This document shows, piece by piece, positions 9,886 to 20,401 of a DNA stretch of 64,000 nucleotides. Below the pieces are notes generated by a model. That model was not told where the DNA came from, searched no databases, and was given only the letters and a program-made list of their open reading frames with translations. The stretch covers positions 121,139 to 185,138 of the forward strand of contig CAJHNH020004979.1 of assembly GCA_905116865.2 (NCBI GenBank), given 5' to 3'. The position numbers and the translations under genes are program-made. Positions within the stretch are counted from its first letter, which is position 1, and every line of letters begins with the position of its first letter. Source of the DNA: Candidula unifasciata. Its lineage: Eukaryota; Mollusca; Gastropoda; Stylommatophora; Geomitridae.

Positions 9886-10049
9886 CTCTGCTGTGTAAAA
9901 GTTTGACCAAAAAGATGATTGTACAGAAACTTTAGGCCACAGGATGACTGGAATTCATCGACTTTAAACATTTAATTTTCATATGTTGGGCATATTGGAC
10001 ACTATTCAACGCCTGTAGACGTATTCGGAATATCGGGCTATAACTAAAG

Positions 10050-10230
10050 TCGTCCCCATGTGGGACTCAATTTTTCCTTATTTTGAAGCCCCACTCCGGC
10101 GACATAGCCTGAAGGCTAAATGCGGTTTCTGGAACCTCTACACGGGTCCTTTTCCGTATGGTGGCACTTTGTGTCACAGGGTGTTAATCGCTCCGTGTGA
10201 TGTCCTGGTGGGGTAAACTTTACTTACTTA
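10050..10230 (+). repeat. Repeat family E copy 2
   Basis: Second copy in direct orientation about 360 bp after copy 1, starting 'gtccccatgtgggac' and ending 'gatgtcctggtggggta'. Confidence 0.75.
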
Positions 10231-10606
10231 CTTTTTTCTTATGGCACGCCAACTGCACACTGCATATTTTTTCATAATAATTTGTATATGCTTTTGCAAA
10301 CATACACTGTGTGGCTAGTTGGTTATTTAGTTAGTCGATAGATTATTCACACTGCACATCGATCCATTCAGTTCTCGGATCCCTTCTTAGTAAATCCCAC
10401 AGTGTGTAGCTGCTCAAGACATCAGTTCTGTGTTGGTTTCTTGTTCTTCTTTGGCTTCCCGCACAGTGCTCTTGTCTGACAACACCCCCTTTGAACCTGT
10501 TGTTCTTACAGTGTGGTCATGGTTGCAGATTCAGAGTAGCTACGGGCACCTTTATTAGATAATTTGTGATAAGTACATGCACCTTAGTTTTCTGGGGGGG
10601 GGGAAG

Positions 10607-10608
<2 letters not shown>
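10231..10608. other. Unassigned intergenic stretch
   Basis: No recognised repeat or coding region; a (G)9 run sits just before the AT array. Confidence 0.35.

Positions 10609-10663
<55 letters not shown>
10609..10663. repeat. (AT)n microsatellite
   Basis: Pure AT array directly abutting a LINE-tail retroposon. Confidence 0.95.
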
Positions 10664-10668
<5 letters not shown>

Positions 10669-10839
10669 GGCATGGTACCAGAAAGGAGGGGCAGGGGCCG
10701 ACCGACACGAAGAAGGGCACAGGATTTAAGTGACTCCTTGAGTATGAAAGTATATGAGGCGAGAGAGCTGGCGAGAGACCGAGTTTCTTTCAGGCAGACT
10801 GTGATGAGAGCGACGTTCTGTAAAGGACCTGCTACATGA

Positions 10840-10843
<4 letters not shown>
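10664..10843 (+). mobile_element. Short LINE-tail retroposon flanked by AT arrays
   Basis: Starts CAGAAGGCATGGTACCAGAA and ends 'cctgctacatgatgat'. It is closely similar to the 1382-1582 copy but lacks its internal poly-T run. Both sides are (AT)n, consistent with insertion into, and duplication of, an AT-rich target. Its 5' end coincides within one base with the copies at 1 and 13 kb. Confidence 0.8.

Positions 10844-10905
<62 letters not shown>
10842..10905. repeat. (AT)n microsatellite
   Basis: Pure AT array continuing after the retroposon tail. Confidence 0.95.
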
Positions 10906-10908
<3 letters not shown>

Positions 10909-11024
10909 CATTCTGTTTGTCTGCTTGATGAACAGCCACGTATGGGTTGCTCCGTCTTTTCCTCATCTGTCCATGTGTCTCCCTGTCTGTCTGTTATTGT
11001 AATTGTGATTATGGTTTTCACAGT

Positions 11025-11365
11025 GATTATTACAGAGATATCAGGAGACATAGTAGCATCAGCAATGTTAGTAGTAGCAGCAGTGGTAGTATAAGCAGCA
11101 GTAATACCTTTTATTGTTATTATAAGAGTTATAGTATTAGCATAAGTAGTAGTAGTAGCTGTTGGGATGGTAGTAATAGTAGCGGTAGCGGCAGCAGCAG
11201 CTGCAGTAGAAAACAGCAGCAGTAGTAGTAGCAGCAATAGTAGCAATACAATTTAGTTGTAGCAGCAGTAAATGCAGGATTATCTGTAGTTGAAAGCTGC
11301 AGTAGTACTAGCAACAGCAGCAATAATAGCAAAACAGCAGCAGAAACCGTAGCAGTAGGTTTCAG
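11025..11365. repeat. Cryptic trinucleotide tract (AGC/AGT-rich)
   Basis: A degenerate, imperfect AGY-rich stretch with a 3-bp rhythm. Its open frames on both strands are by-products of the repeat. Confidence 0.8.
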
Positions 11366-12095
11366 AATGTATGTACACAAATACGTTGCCACTTTATTTC
11401 TTTGTTTACTAACGACAAGACAATGTCTATCATTTCTCTTCCCAGCCTCGTTCCACCTCTCAAGCCGGAACTGACATACAAAACATCCGCAGGTTAAAAA
11501 AACAAAACGAAAATATACAAGATTCTTTCAAGCATGACAGGCTGTCACAAATATCACGACTGTCAATACATTTATAAATATCACCACAAACCTATAAATA
11601 TTTATGTCAACGTTTCTATAAATAGCAGTGCATTACCTGTTAATGGCCAGGAAACGCAGAGGAAACCAACGTTCTAGTGTCGAAGTACAGGCTTTTCTGC
11701 GTCACAAATGCACACAAAAAGATACCAGGTGTGCAGTGAGAATCCCAAGAGGAAATGTTTAAATTATGCAGAAGAATTATGTCGCGAAATCTCCAGAGTT
11801 TAAAATGTGAATGTTTGGGGTGCGAACCTGGGCTGCATCTCTTTACCATTCCGATTTTCTAGGTCATGGAAGGCGGGTGGTCAACTAATCCTTTGCTCTC
11901 ATCTCACGGTCTTTTAATTTTTTATTTTTTTTATTCTTACAATCTTTCACGCAAGCACAGAAAATTACATAATTACCTAACTCGTCATATTGGGAACCCC
12001 CCATGAAATTCCGGGGATTTCCGCTCATTACATTGTTGTTGTTGCTTCTTCTTATTTTCTTCTTCCCTTGAATGTCCGTCTGAGTGTGTGGATAA

Positions 12096-12126
<31 letters not shown>

Positions 12127-12267
12127 CAGTGATAAACATTGTACGCAACAAGGTGCATAGATATCATCCACTGACCACAAGAAGATAGTAAAAAGAGCTC
12201 GAACGAACAGCATCTGAATAATGTTGGAATTGGTTCAAATGTACTTTTTGAAAACATTATATCAGGT
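11366..12267. other. Unassigned stretch with small AT/TG microsatellite
   Basis: Holds a short (TA)n(TG)n tract at about 12096-12126. Otherwise nothing recognised. Confidence 0.4.
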
Positions 12268-12905
12268 GATGTGATTTTTAATACAGACGGCTCTGTATTG
12301 ACAGGCAGAGGATGTGCATGTGGGGTTCATAGGAGAATGAAATGGAGGTCGCTTAGTGAAACAAAGCCTGGCATATGATATCATAACGCCTAGTCTGAGA
12401 ATGGAGGTGGAGGCAGTCACTGCAGCCTTTCGCTGGCTTGAGAATCAGCTGTACACACAAGCCGTCATTGTAACTGGCCCACAAAGCATGATGAGAAAGG
12501 TGTAGACGGGCATACTCAGTGCGGAGTCGCAAGTATCACCTCAGAGGGTCCCGGGTAGTTAGCGTCCTTTGAATATTTTCTGCACGTTATGCCGGTGTGT
12601 CGGGAAATTAGCAGGCAGCTAGAATGGCCGGTTCTGCGCCATTTGGTGGTGAATTGATGTATGACAAGCTCCCTTTGGGAGCGAGTGAACAGTGAGATTT
12701 CACACACAGGTGATTACAGTGTGAGGAGAACGGCGCTGTTGGAAGTTACCAAGGGATCTGGCCGACGCTCAACACTCAAGGGAAGGACGAGTCGGATATA
12801 CAGACAGTTACTGGTACCATCAGAACTGGAACGCTTCGCTTGTTACTGAAGATAGGGATGGTGCTCATATGGGAGTGTCTCGAGTGTTGTGATGTCATTT
12901 TTTAT
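12268..12905 (+). pseudogene. Non-LTR retrotransposon RNase H domain with catalytic motifs (copy 5)
   Basis: The longest RNase H copy. One frame begins IFNTDGSVLTGRGCACG, where the Asp of TDGS (codon 12286-12288) is the first RNase H catalytic residue. After a frameshift, another frame gives MEVEAVTAAFRWLENQLYTQ, with the catalytic Glu, then VIVTGPQ, in which the expected catalytic TDSQ aspartate is now Gly. Further on, a third frame gives the damaged 'AGVSGN' motif, and 12661-12849 gives GSGRRSTLKGRTSRIYRQ. Frameshifts, an in-frame TAG and the lost Asp show it is dead. The family is the same as at 6.8-8.5 kb and 31.4 kb. Confidence 0.85.
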
Positions 12906-13024
12906 TTCAGCATTCAGCTTTTAAAAAACTTTATGTATGAACTTTAAATAATACTTTTCTTCCCTATCATTTTTTTTTAAATGTCAATTAATTTACCACA
13001 ATTTTTGTCCTGCTCAAGAAGAGA

Positions 13025-13382
13025 GATTGTCCCCCCCCCCCCCCCCCTCCCCCCGAAGAATTAAACAAACATACATTTTTATATTACCTAATGAAAACCC
13101 CCGTGTGGATTCCGGGGCCCCCTTGTGGGAAAACAAGAATAGACCCACTCCCCCCCCCCCCCCAGAATGCATGTCGTAAGAGTCGACTAACTGGAAGCTT
13201 CCTCTGAAGTTGGAGTGCATCTTCGTGAGAGGCAAGGAACCAGCAATCTGCATACAAGTAAGCCAGATCTGTAAAACAGATGCAAACGCAAAACTCAGGC
13301 CCTGGAACAAAGTCCAGAAATGGACGAACAACCAGGTCTTTCCACCGAAGTTTATAGCCGGTGAACGCAAACAACAACTTAT
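13025..13382 (-). repeat. Repeat family G with poly-C tracts
   Basis: Landmarks 'catgtcgtaagagtcgact', 'ttcctctgaagttggagtgcatc', 'aaccagcaatctgcataca', 'gccagatctgtaaaacagatg' and 'tttatagccggtgaacgc' recur at 17.6, 23.4, 44.4, 52.9, 60.1 and 61.7 kb. This copy has two poly-C runs, at 13031-13047 and 13150-13163. No coding content is recognised. Confidence 0.82.
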
Positions 13383-13512
13383 TGAAAATTCGTCATTATA
13401 AACAAAATCCTGATTATTTTGTCATTTTTATGATGATGTTCAATATCAGCAGGTGAAAATCAACGCAAATTGGTTTATTTAAATTACATTAAAAAAATTG
13501 TTGAAAATGTGT

Positions 13513-13589
13513 TTACAAGTGTAATCAATCCACCTAGAAGAGAATGTGAACCGATGAAATTCTTCAAAGTGAGAGATAATGACTCTGAT
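13513..13589 (+). repeat. Repeat family M, copy 1
   Basis: 'gtgtaatcaatccacct' and 'aattcttcaaagtgagag' align with 'gtgtaatcaatctacct' and 'gattctccgaagtgacag' at 14325-14395. It is truncated by the LINE-tail element that begins at 13590. Confidence 0.6.
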
Positions 13590-13771
13590 CATCATCATAC
13601 AGCAGGTCCTTTGCAAAACGTCGCTCTCATTACGGTCTGCCTAAAAGAAACTCGGTCTCCCGCCAGAACTTCCAACTCGTGTACTTTCATACTCAAGGAG
13701 TCACTTACATCCTGTGCCCATCTTCGTATTGGTCGGCCCCTGCCGCGCCTTCCTGGTACCATACCTTCTGC
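13590..13771 (-). mobile_element. Short LINE-tail retroposon (inverted copy)
   Basis: Minus-strand copy ending (5' side) at GCAGAAGGTATGGTACCAGG (13771 downward), with the (GAT)n tail at 13590-13596 seen as CATCATCAT. It is the third copy with the same 5' boundary. Confidence 0.8.
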
Positions 13772-14309
13772 AATTTATTTTTTTTCCATTCCGCCATGGT
13801 GCTTGATATGACCAAAATATTTCGGATTTCGAGACAAGATGCTGTTTGTTGGTCAATCTTCTTTGATGTTCAGATCGTTTAAAATGCGGGTATATCTTCT
13901 CTTCTTTGTCGATGTTATCTCGGAATCTTTCTATGGCATTTCAGCGCAAAAGCCCCTAGTATCTTTTTTAAGGACTGGGAGATAGTCCACGACTCACATC
14001 TGTATGTTGCTACAGGAAAGATGCATGCGTTTCTGGTCTCCATAATGAGTTTTATCTCATTATGGCTGTCTTCCCTGACAATGACTCTTGCATCTAAAAG
14101 TAAATCTCAAAAGTGGCTAGATATCTCTTATGTGACTAACTATACACCCCAAAGAATTAAACAAGTATGCAATAATTGTATTACTAAAATGTCAATTCAT
14201 AATTTGAAACAAGAGCGATCCTTTGAGTTTCATATGATATTTAAAATTAGAGGATCGAAAATAATCAGAAATGGTGTATTTCAATTGTTGTTTTAAAAAA
14301 AAAAAACGT
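13772..14309. other. Unassigned intergenic stretch
   Basis: An open frame at 14021-14296 has no recognisable domain and AT-rich composition, so it is not called a gene. Confidence 0.35.
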
Positions 14310-14400
14310 TTAAAATGCGTTAACCAGTGTAATCAATCTACCTTTAATACCTCTGAGACTGTGCACTTATTAGATTCTCCGAAGTGACAGAGACTGACTC
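14310..14400 (+). repeat. Repeat family M, copy 2
   Basis: Direct-orientation partner of 13513-13589, preceded by a poly-A run at about 14293-14306. Confidence 0.55.
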
Positions 14401-15486
14401 TTCTAAAAATGTATCTCAAAAATGACTCGTAAATTTCCAGTTTTTGTGTGTGTGAGATGATGTTTTCTTGTTTAACAATACTAACTTGTCTTTTGTGAAC
14501 GGAAACGTAGTCATGTGTGACTATTGAATCAGGTGTTTGTGCAGCAGCTCTTTCTTGTACATAACAGCACCGCCTATCATTACATGCATTTGTAACTCTT
14601 TCAGTCTCAGAACTTTTCACAATGAAACCCCAGAATGATGAAAAACACAAAAAGCAAATCTCATAGCCACAATAAGCAATCGGACAATAGGACAAGACTT
14701 TATGGTGATTCCAACAGGTACTGAGGTTATAGTGATATATATCCTCTCTGTGGTAGCAAATTAAGAGCCTACCTGCACCACGAGAGTGGACGGTTAGTTC
14801 ATCGGACAGAAGTTTGTCGGACAGACTTTAGCATTTGGCAGTAGAACGGGCAGATTTTGATCGTACGACTTTTGCTTCGAGAGATTTAAAAGTACTTCTC
14901 CACTAGGGGCTCAGACCAGTCTATGGAGGCATATCCACCACGTCGTTCTGTTGTGTTCATAACCAGCTCGAAGTACTTTCAGAAGCTTCGAACAGCTTCT
15001 TCGGTAAATTGTATACATATTTTAATGTCAGTTCTATAATGCGTCTGACTATTTTCTCAGGCAGTAGAATAATCGACTTCTCGCCTGCTTGATCAGTCGG
15101 AAGTTGTATGCATAAAAAATGGTATACAGTTAAACGCAAACCCACGGTCCTTAGCCACACAGGACAGCCGGTTACATCTAGCAGGTGTAGTTTTTACAGA
15201 TGGCCTAATTTTGATTTGTTTTAGTCTGAACGGGGTATCCGGGATCTACCTTGTTGGTCTGTCCTCCTTAAGGCGATATTTTAATCTCAGGGTGGTATGG
15301 TAAACCTTTGGTTAGCAGCCCGCAAGGAAGAAGAATCAATCGATCTATTGATAGGTTGATACTTAAGCCCATTGACCTCTGGGTGCAGGTCCCTGCTTGC
15401 CCAGGACTTCAACATCACTTAGATGTGGGGTTGACTTGGGGTTTCTGCCAGTTATCGATCGGCCACTGATTTTCTCATTTCGCCCG

Positions 15487-15489
<3 letters not shown>
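14401..15489. other. Unassigned intergenic stretch
   Basis: The minus strand is open at 14333-14695 (120 codons, Cys-rich in the middle). I recognise no domain, and without similarity or splice evidence I do not call it a gene. Confidence 0.35.

Positions 15490-15548
<59 letters not shown>
15490..15548. repeat. (GA)n microsatellite
   Basis: Pure GA array of about 58 bp, then degenerate GACA repeats to about 15590. Confidence 0.95.
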
Positions 15549-15549
<1 letters not shown>

Positions 15550-15939
15550 GGACAGACAGACATACAGACAAAGACAGAGACAGAGAGAAACCGGGTACCA
15601 CATTGCTGGACAAAGAGCAAAATGTCGCCCACGTCTTGTGTGCGAAAAGATACCACTAAGACCAACGATGTATACACCACGTGGAAATCGAAAAAGAGAC
15701 CATAATGTAAACAATGGACATGGAAAAAAGATCGTTCCCGGAAGCCTCACGTCATTCTACAGTGCTGAAGTCGGATAAGAAAGGCTAACAAAGGGAGAGG
15801 GGTGAGCATTAAAATAATGAATTCACATTTCATGTCGGGTGGCAGGGGTTGGGTAAAAAAATAACTGCTAATTACTGCCTTTATTGTAACAATTTTGTGG
15901 TGTAGGCAGGGGGTTCTTTGTTTTTTGATCCTGAAGATT

Positions 15940-16135
15940 AACGACCACACGGCTAGTGCTGTCGCCACGACTGTGCAGGTGAGTATTTTTTTTTTTTTTT
16001 GCGCCAGACAGAACAAAATGTCCAGCCTTACCCAGGATTCTAACCAAGGTCTTCCGGTTTGGAGTGAAAAGGAGTGGAGGTTAATTTTACGCTTGTCTCC
16101 CCATTTACTCACCGCTACACACTATCTCACGCCTG
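15940..16135 (-). repeat. SINE family L, tandem copy 1
   Basis: Contains 'ggctagtgctgtcgccacg', a poly-T run (15986-16000), then GCGCCAGACAGAACAAAATG at 16001 and a minus-strand B-box-like segment (CCCAGGATTCTAACC). The block from the poly-T onward is repeated 216 bp later. Confidence 0.7.
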
Positions 16136-16320
16136 ATTGAACGACCTACTGACCACTTAACTCCTGATAGGTTGGCCTCGAGCAATCCGTATTTCGCGGG
16201 GATTTTTTTTTTTTTTGCGCCAGACAGAACAAAATGTCCAGCCTTACCCAGGATTCTAACCAAGGTCTTCCGGTTTGGAGTGTTAAAAATAAAAAGGAGT
16301 GGAGGTTAATTCGATGGGCA
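16136..16320 (-). repeat. SINE family L, tandem copy 2
   Basis: The stretch 16217-16282 is identical to 16001-16066. After that, copy 2 has a 9-bp insertion before the shared 'aaaaggagtggaggttaatt'. The 216-bp period and near identity point to a recent tandem duplication. Confidence 0.85.
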
Positions 16321-16663
16321 GGAGCTTAGGGCATTACTTAACAAGCATATTTTGCTAAACGATCCTGTGGAAATATCCATTCGACAGAGGGTTCAGAGAA
16401 AAGAAAAATGACCTGCAGTATCACTATACTCAAATCTATATGCAACCAAAGAGACACCACAGTGAGGTCAACATAGTCGCAATTCAGTCAGGGCAACTAA
16501 CAGTGATGCGATCACAAGGAGAGGACAACAAACAAAGAAAGGTATGAAAGAAACTGGTTATTCGTTTTTCAAGGGTCGTACACTGGGCTCTTCTAAACAC
16601 TAATAAGTTTCTTTTTATTTTACAAAGCATAGTATGGTCTAATACCAATATACTTAGAATGAG

Positions 16664-16690
16664 TGTGGGGGGGGGGGGGGGAGGTGGGGC
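16664..16690. repeat. Poly-G tract
   Basis: GTGGGG followed by a run of about 15 G, then GAGG and GGGG. It is one of many C/G homopolymers in the window. Confidence 0.9.
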
Positions 16691-16774
16691 GCGAGGATGG
16701 CAAATATACACATTCAAATATTCACACATGCATACTCAAACACTCTTATTTTTTTGTATACTCATACATGCACA

Positions 16775-16852
16775 TATACATAGATACATGTATATATATG
16801 CACTCACACACACACACGCACGCACACAGACTCACACACTCTCTCTCTCTCT
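16775..16852. repeat. Mixed TA/CA/CT microsatellite
   Basis: Short TATA, ACAC and CTCT blocks in succession. Confidence 0.85.
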
Positions 16853-16921
16853 ATCTCATGCATATTCCATGAAGAGTTCCAGCCATGTATATTTAGTATA
16901 TTAGGACGGGTTATTAATACA

Positions 16922-17045
16922 TAGGTCTCCCCATTTACACACCGGTACACACTAGCTCGCTTCTGATTGGTGTACCTCCAGCCAACCTCACCTCTAAAGC
17001 GATCCGTCATTCACGGGGCTGTTCCGCTGTGGCGCTGATATCGCG
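16922..17045 (-). repeat. SINE L-associated segment
   Basis: 'ggtctccccatttacacacc', 'acacactagctcgc' and the 'cacggggct' end match 16091-16203 ('tgtctccccatttactcacc', 'acacactatctcacg', 'tcgcgggga'). Confidence 0.6.
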
Positions 17046-17631
17046 TGTTGTATATTTAACCATGCCAGAGCTTTTAACACTACAAAAACATTTGGATGCT
17101 AGGTCTAATACACAACCCCCCCCCCCCCTCCCCCTCCCCCAGTCACCCCCTTCCCCTCAGAGAGTGATTAAACCTATGTCACAGTCCGTCTCTTTCTCGG
17201 AATAAAAACATAAATGCAAGACAACAAGAGACCGCGACAACCATAATCTCGACCACAGTAAACTAGTCCAACAAAATTATCAATTGAGTTGACCTACATT
17301 TGGTGGGGAGACTAACGTATTAAGAACCGTCCACACCAAACATAATATACAACTGCAGAGTACATGTTGTTTGATTCGTACCGACAAGCTCCAATAGCAC
17401 ATGACGCGTTATACGTGAAGAGTTAACTCCCCACTGAAGAACGCCGTGTCGCGCCAACATAAGGGCGTCATTTTTCACATATCTGGTGATCAGCGGCCGT
17501 AACTTGTTTTGACAGGTTTCCAATAGCAGGAATTTGTCACAATGTCACATTGGAATGCCAAGAATCCGATGTGTATTTGCTGTGTGACTTCTTGTGTGTA
17601 CGATTTGCTGGTCAATTTTCCTACGTCTCGT
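17046..17631. other. Unassigned stretch with C-rich tract
   Basis: C-rich tract 17116-17150, including a (C)13 run. The minus frame 17320-17523 has no recognised domain. Confidence 0.4.
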
Positions 17632-17905
17632 CTTTTACTGGCTGTAAACTCACGAGGAAAGATTTAGTTGTTCGTCCACTTCTGGACCTTAGACATGTCC
17701 GAGAACTTTAATTTTGCCGACACATCCATTTTACCGAGCTGACTTTGTATGCAGACTGTTGGTTCCTCGACATTCCTAATTAATCGACTTTTACACATGC
17801 TTGTTACGGGGCAGCGACTCTCTTCTCATCCCCCTTAACCTCATCCTCTTACCCCTTAACCCCGCCACCCCCTCTTTAAACCCTTACCCCCCCCCCCCCC
17901 ATTCC
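17632..17905 (+). repeat. Repeat family G, diverged copy
   Basis: 'ttgttcgtccacttctgg', 'gcagactgttggttcct' and 'taatcgactttta' match the 44-kb copy in the same order. It ends in C-rich DNA with a (C)14 run at 17887-17900. Confidence 0.7.
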
Positions 17906-18063
17906 CATAGGCCCCAGAACCACACATAGAGCAAGCAACAATTTTCGCTATAGGCTATAGCTAAAACAACCAAATTGGAATGATCCTTTAATAGGTGAGA
18001 TTAAAAGTGGATCAGGGAGATAAGCTGTGTGACAAGTCGGCAAGCTATTATAACACAGTAACT

Positions 18064-18323
18064 AACGTCATTCAGTCGGCGCTGTGGCTAAGTCGATGCG
18101 AACGCTTCGTAATGCCAGGATGCCGGGTTCTATCACAGCTGCTGGCCACGCGCCTTGCGTTGGTTTCGACAGTGATATAAAGAAAGCCGACCGTCAAGAA
18201 AGCAATGGCAAACTATTGGACGTAAATTTGCCTAGGGAAACCACACAACAGCCAGGAGTTATTGGGGTTTGTTCTGCAACGTCCTGTGAAGGATACGCAA
18301 CTAACTGAAACCGAACGTCATTC
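18064..18323 (+). mobile_element. SINE family A with perfect 10-bp target site duplication
   Basis: SINE body 18074-18313, flanked by AACGTCATTC at 18064-18073 and 18314-18323. The tRNA-like head has an A box in 'gtggctaagtcgatgcg' and a B box near 'cgggttctatcacagc'. The body contains 'gtaaatttgcctagg' and ends 'ggatacgcaactaac'. Perfect duplications at this and three other copies mark SINE A as recently active. Confidence 0.9.
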
Positions 18324-18491
18324 TAACGAACAGAGGAGTTCCTTAGATGAGGTCTAACCATATCTGCGTCTAATGATGTAAATCTAATTGCTGTTGATTT
18401 GTGTAGACTCGAGATTCATAAAAGATCACCCCGAAAGGAATTATGTTACAGTTTCGGTGAGGTTAGAATCCATCATAATTTGAAGAAAAAA

Positions 18492-18728
18492 AAAATAAAG
18501 GAGCCTTTTGTACGTCTTTAGGCGTGTAGGGCATATAGGGCTAGACCTATATTTTTATAGACCAATCGGCACAAGATGGGTCATCACGCCGGCCACCTCT
18601 ACTTCCCGGGACTGCACCCGGTACCCACTCAAGGCTGGGTCGACCTGGGAGCTAAGGTCATTTTTGAAGAAAATTCCGGCTCCGTCAGGGAGCGAACCCA
18701 AGACCTTCCGATCCGCGGCGAGCCATCA
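18492..18728 (-). repeat. SINE family B, full-length inverted copy
   Basis: From the 3' end: 'cgtctttaggcgtgtag', 'gggctagacctatattttta', 'gaccaatcggcacaagatg', 'cacccggtacccactcaag' and 'gctgggtcgacctgggag', then the tRNA-like head with minus-strand B box (complement of GGGAGCGAACCCAAG). It is a good reference copy for the family. Confidence 0.85.
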
Positions 18729-19236
18729 TCATCATCACTATCAAATCCCACAGCGCAGCATGACACTGGGTCACCAGTTGGTGTTGCATGTTTGATCACT
18801 TAGTTCCCTCCGCCTTGGTCATATACAATGATATTTTTGGAGTTGGCAGTCGGTAAAGAGCAGTGACTAGAATCCTTAACTTCTGTCTAAGCGATCATGT
18901 GTTTAAATCCCCCCACCCCCATGTTACCAAGTCAGTAAAAATCTTAAACATTAACCTGGGATTATAGTTCGACCCAGCTTAACATTGGTCGCGGGAATGG
19001 TTATTGGAATAAAATGAGGCTGTCGCGAGATTGATCGCAACAAATCGGATGGTTTGGTCATCTAACGAGAATGAAGTAGTACCAGCTGCCACAGAAAGTC
19101 ACGCTGTAACCTTCATTATAAATGTGAACATATTGTCTGTTGCCAAATCTGCGTGCTTCTTTCTCGTCATGTCGTGCCACGTACAACACCGAACATTGTC
19201 AGAATTAGTTTTCTTGTTTACTGTATTGCACTAGGA
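18729..19236. other. Unassigned intergenic stretch
   Basis: Nothing recognised apart from a short (TCA)n tract near 18727-18737. Confidence 0.35.
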
Positions 19237-20254
19237 CAGCAATTCTCAAACTGGATGTTGGAGCGCCCAGGGGTGCCGCCAGGGTATGCCAGGGGTGCCG
19301 CCAGGGTATGCCATGGGTGCCGCCCGCGTATGCCATGGGTGCCGCCAGGGTATGCCAGGGGTGCCGCTAGGGTATGCCATTGGTGCCGCCAGGGTATGCC
19401 ATTGGTGCCGCCAGGGTATGCCATAGGTGCCGCTAGGGTATACAAGGGGTGCCGTCAGCGTATGCCAGGGGTGCCGTCAGCGTATCCCAGGGGTGCCGTC
19501 AGCGTATGCCAGGGGTGCCGCCAGGGTATGCCAGGGGTGCCGCCAGAGAATGCCTGGGGCTGGCGCCAGAGTATGCCAGGGGTGCCGCCAGGGTATGCCA
19601 TGGGTGCCGCCCGCGTATGCCAGGGGTGCCGCCAGGATATGCCAGGGGTGCCGCCAGGGTATGCCAGGGGTGCCGCCAGGGTATGCCAGTGGTGCCGCCA
19701 GCGTATGCCAGGGGTGCCGCCAGGGTATGCCTGGGGTGCCGCCAGGGAATGCCAAGGGTGCCGCCAGGGTATGCCAGGGGTGCCGTCAGGGTATACCTGG
19801 GGTGCCGCCAGGGTACGCCAGGGTGCCGCGGCAATAATCGACATTTTTTTTCTTTCAAAAACTGCTTGAGATTAGCGAAGACAGCAGTTTAAAACAGAAA
19901 TAACCACGAAGAAAACTAATAAGTGTTGTGGACGCAGGTGTATTCAGAAAACAATTATATTGGCAAGACTGCAACTCATGATCAACGTACGCTTATATTA
20001 GAAAACACATACAGGAGCAACCTTTATGTGGTTTGAAGGTACAATTTCCTAAAATTCTCATAAACATAAAGGAAATAATGAAAATTTCATCCAAAGAGTT
20101 TCATTCATTGCATTAAAGACAACTTAACATTAAATCTGCAAGGAATTTTTTTTCTTCTTTTCCTAAGTATTGAAATCGCTTCAAGGGTAGATGTGCCGCA
20201 AAAAATTGTTTAACTGACTAGGGGGCCGTGGCGAAAAAACTGTCAGAAACGCTG
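19237..20254 (+). mobile_element. hAT-like MITE carrying a minisatellite
   Basis: Left end CAGCAATTCTCAAAC (19237) and right end 'ctgtcagaaacgctg' (to 20254) form imperfect inverted termini of hAT type. Flanks TGCACTAG and TGCTCTAG are a possible 8-bp target duplication (7 of 8), although two bases (GA) separate the left flank from the terminus. The interior holds a 22-bp minisatellite whose unit (GGGGTGCCGCCAGGGTATGC-CA) continues into the unique sequence on its right ('ggtgccgcggcaataatc'), so the array grew from the element's own sequence. No transposase was seen. Confidence 0.55.
19263..19830. repeat. 22-bp GC-rich minisatellite
   Basis: About 25 units of 22 bp, with variants such as CATG/CAGG at the join and GCCCGCG/GCCAGGG inside. 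Because 22 is not a multiple of three and the unit lacks stops in several frames, both strands show long open frames with a 22-residue period. These are repeat artefacts, not proteins. Confidence 0.95.
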
Positions 20255-20401
20255 TGCTCTAGGGAGTCAGTCAGTCTTATAGATACAATGGTATTTCTAT
20301 TGCCTTTATTTGGTCAATCTTTTGGGAAGTTTAGAAAGGGGCGTGTGGTTTGTGGGAGCGTGGAAAGGGAGGGGGTGTTTGTGTAATTTTTAGCCAGAGT
20401 T

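Noticed and set aside
14333..14695. 120-codon minus frame
   Set aside because: No domain, overlaps repeat M, no splice or expression evidence.
19153..19869. Long open frame (238 codons) with CRQGMPGVPPGYARGAARV-like repeats, plus open frames on the other strand
   Set aside because: Entirely explained by the 22-bp minisatellite, whose unit lacks stops; open in several frames and both strands.
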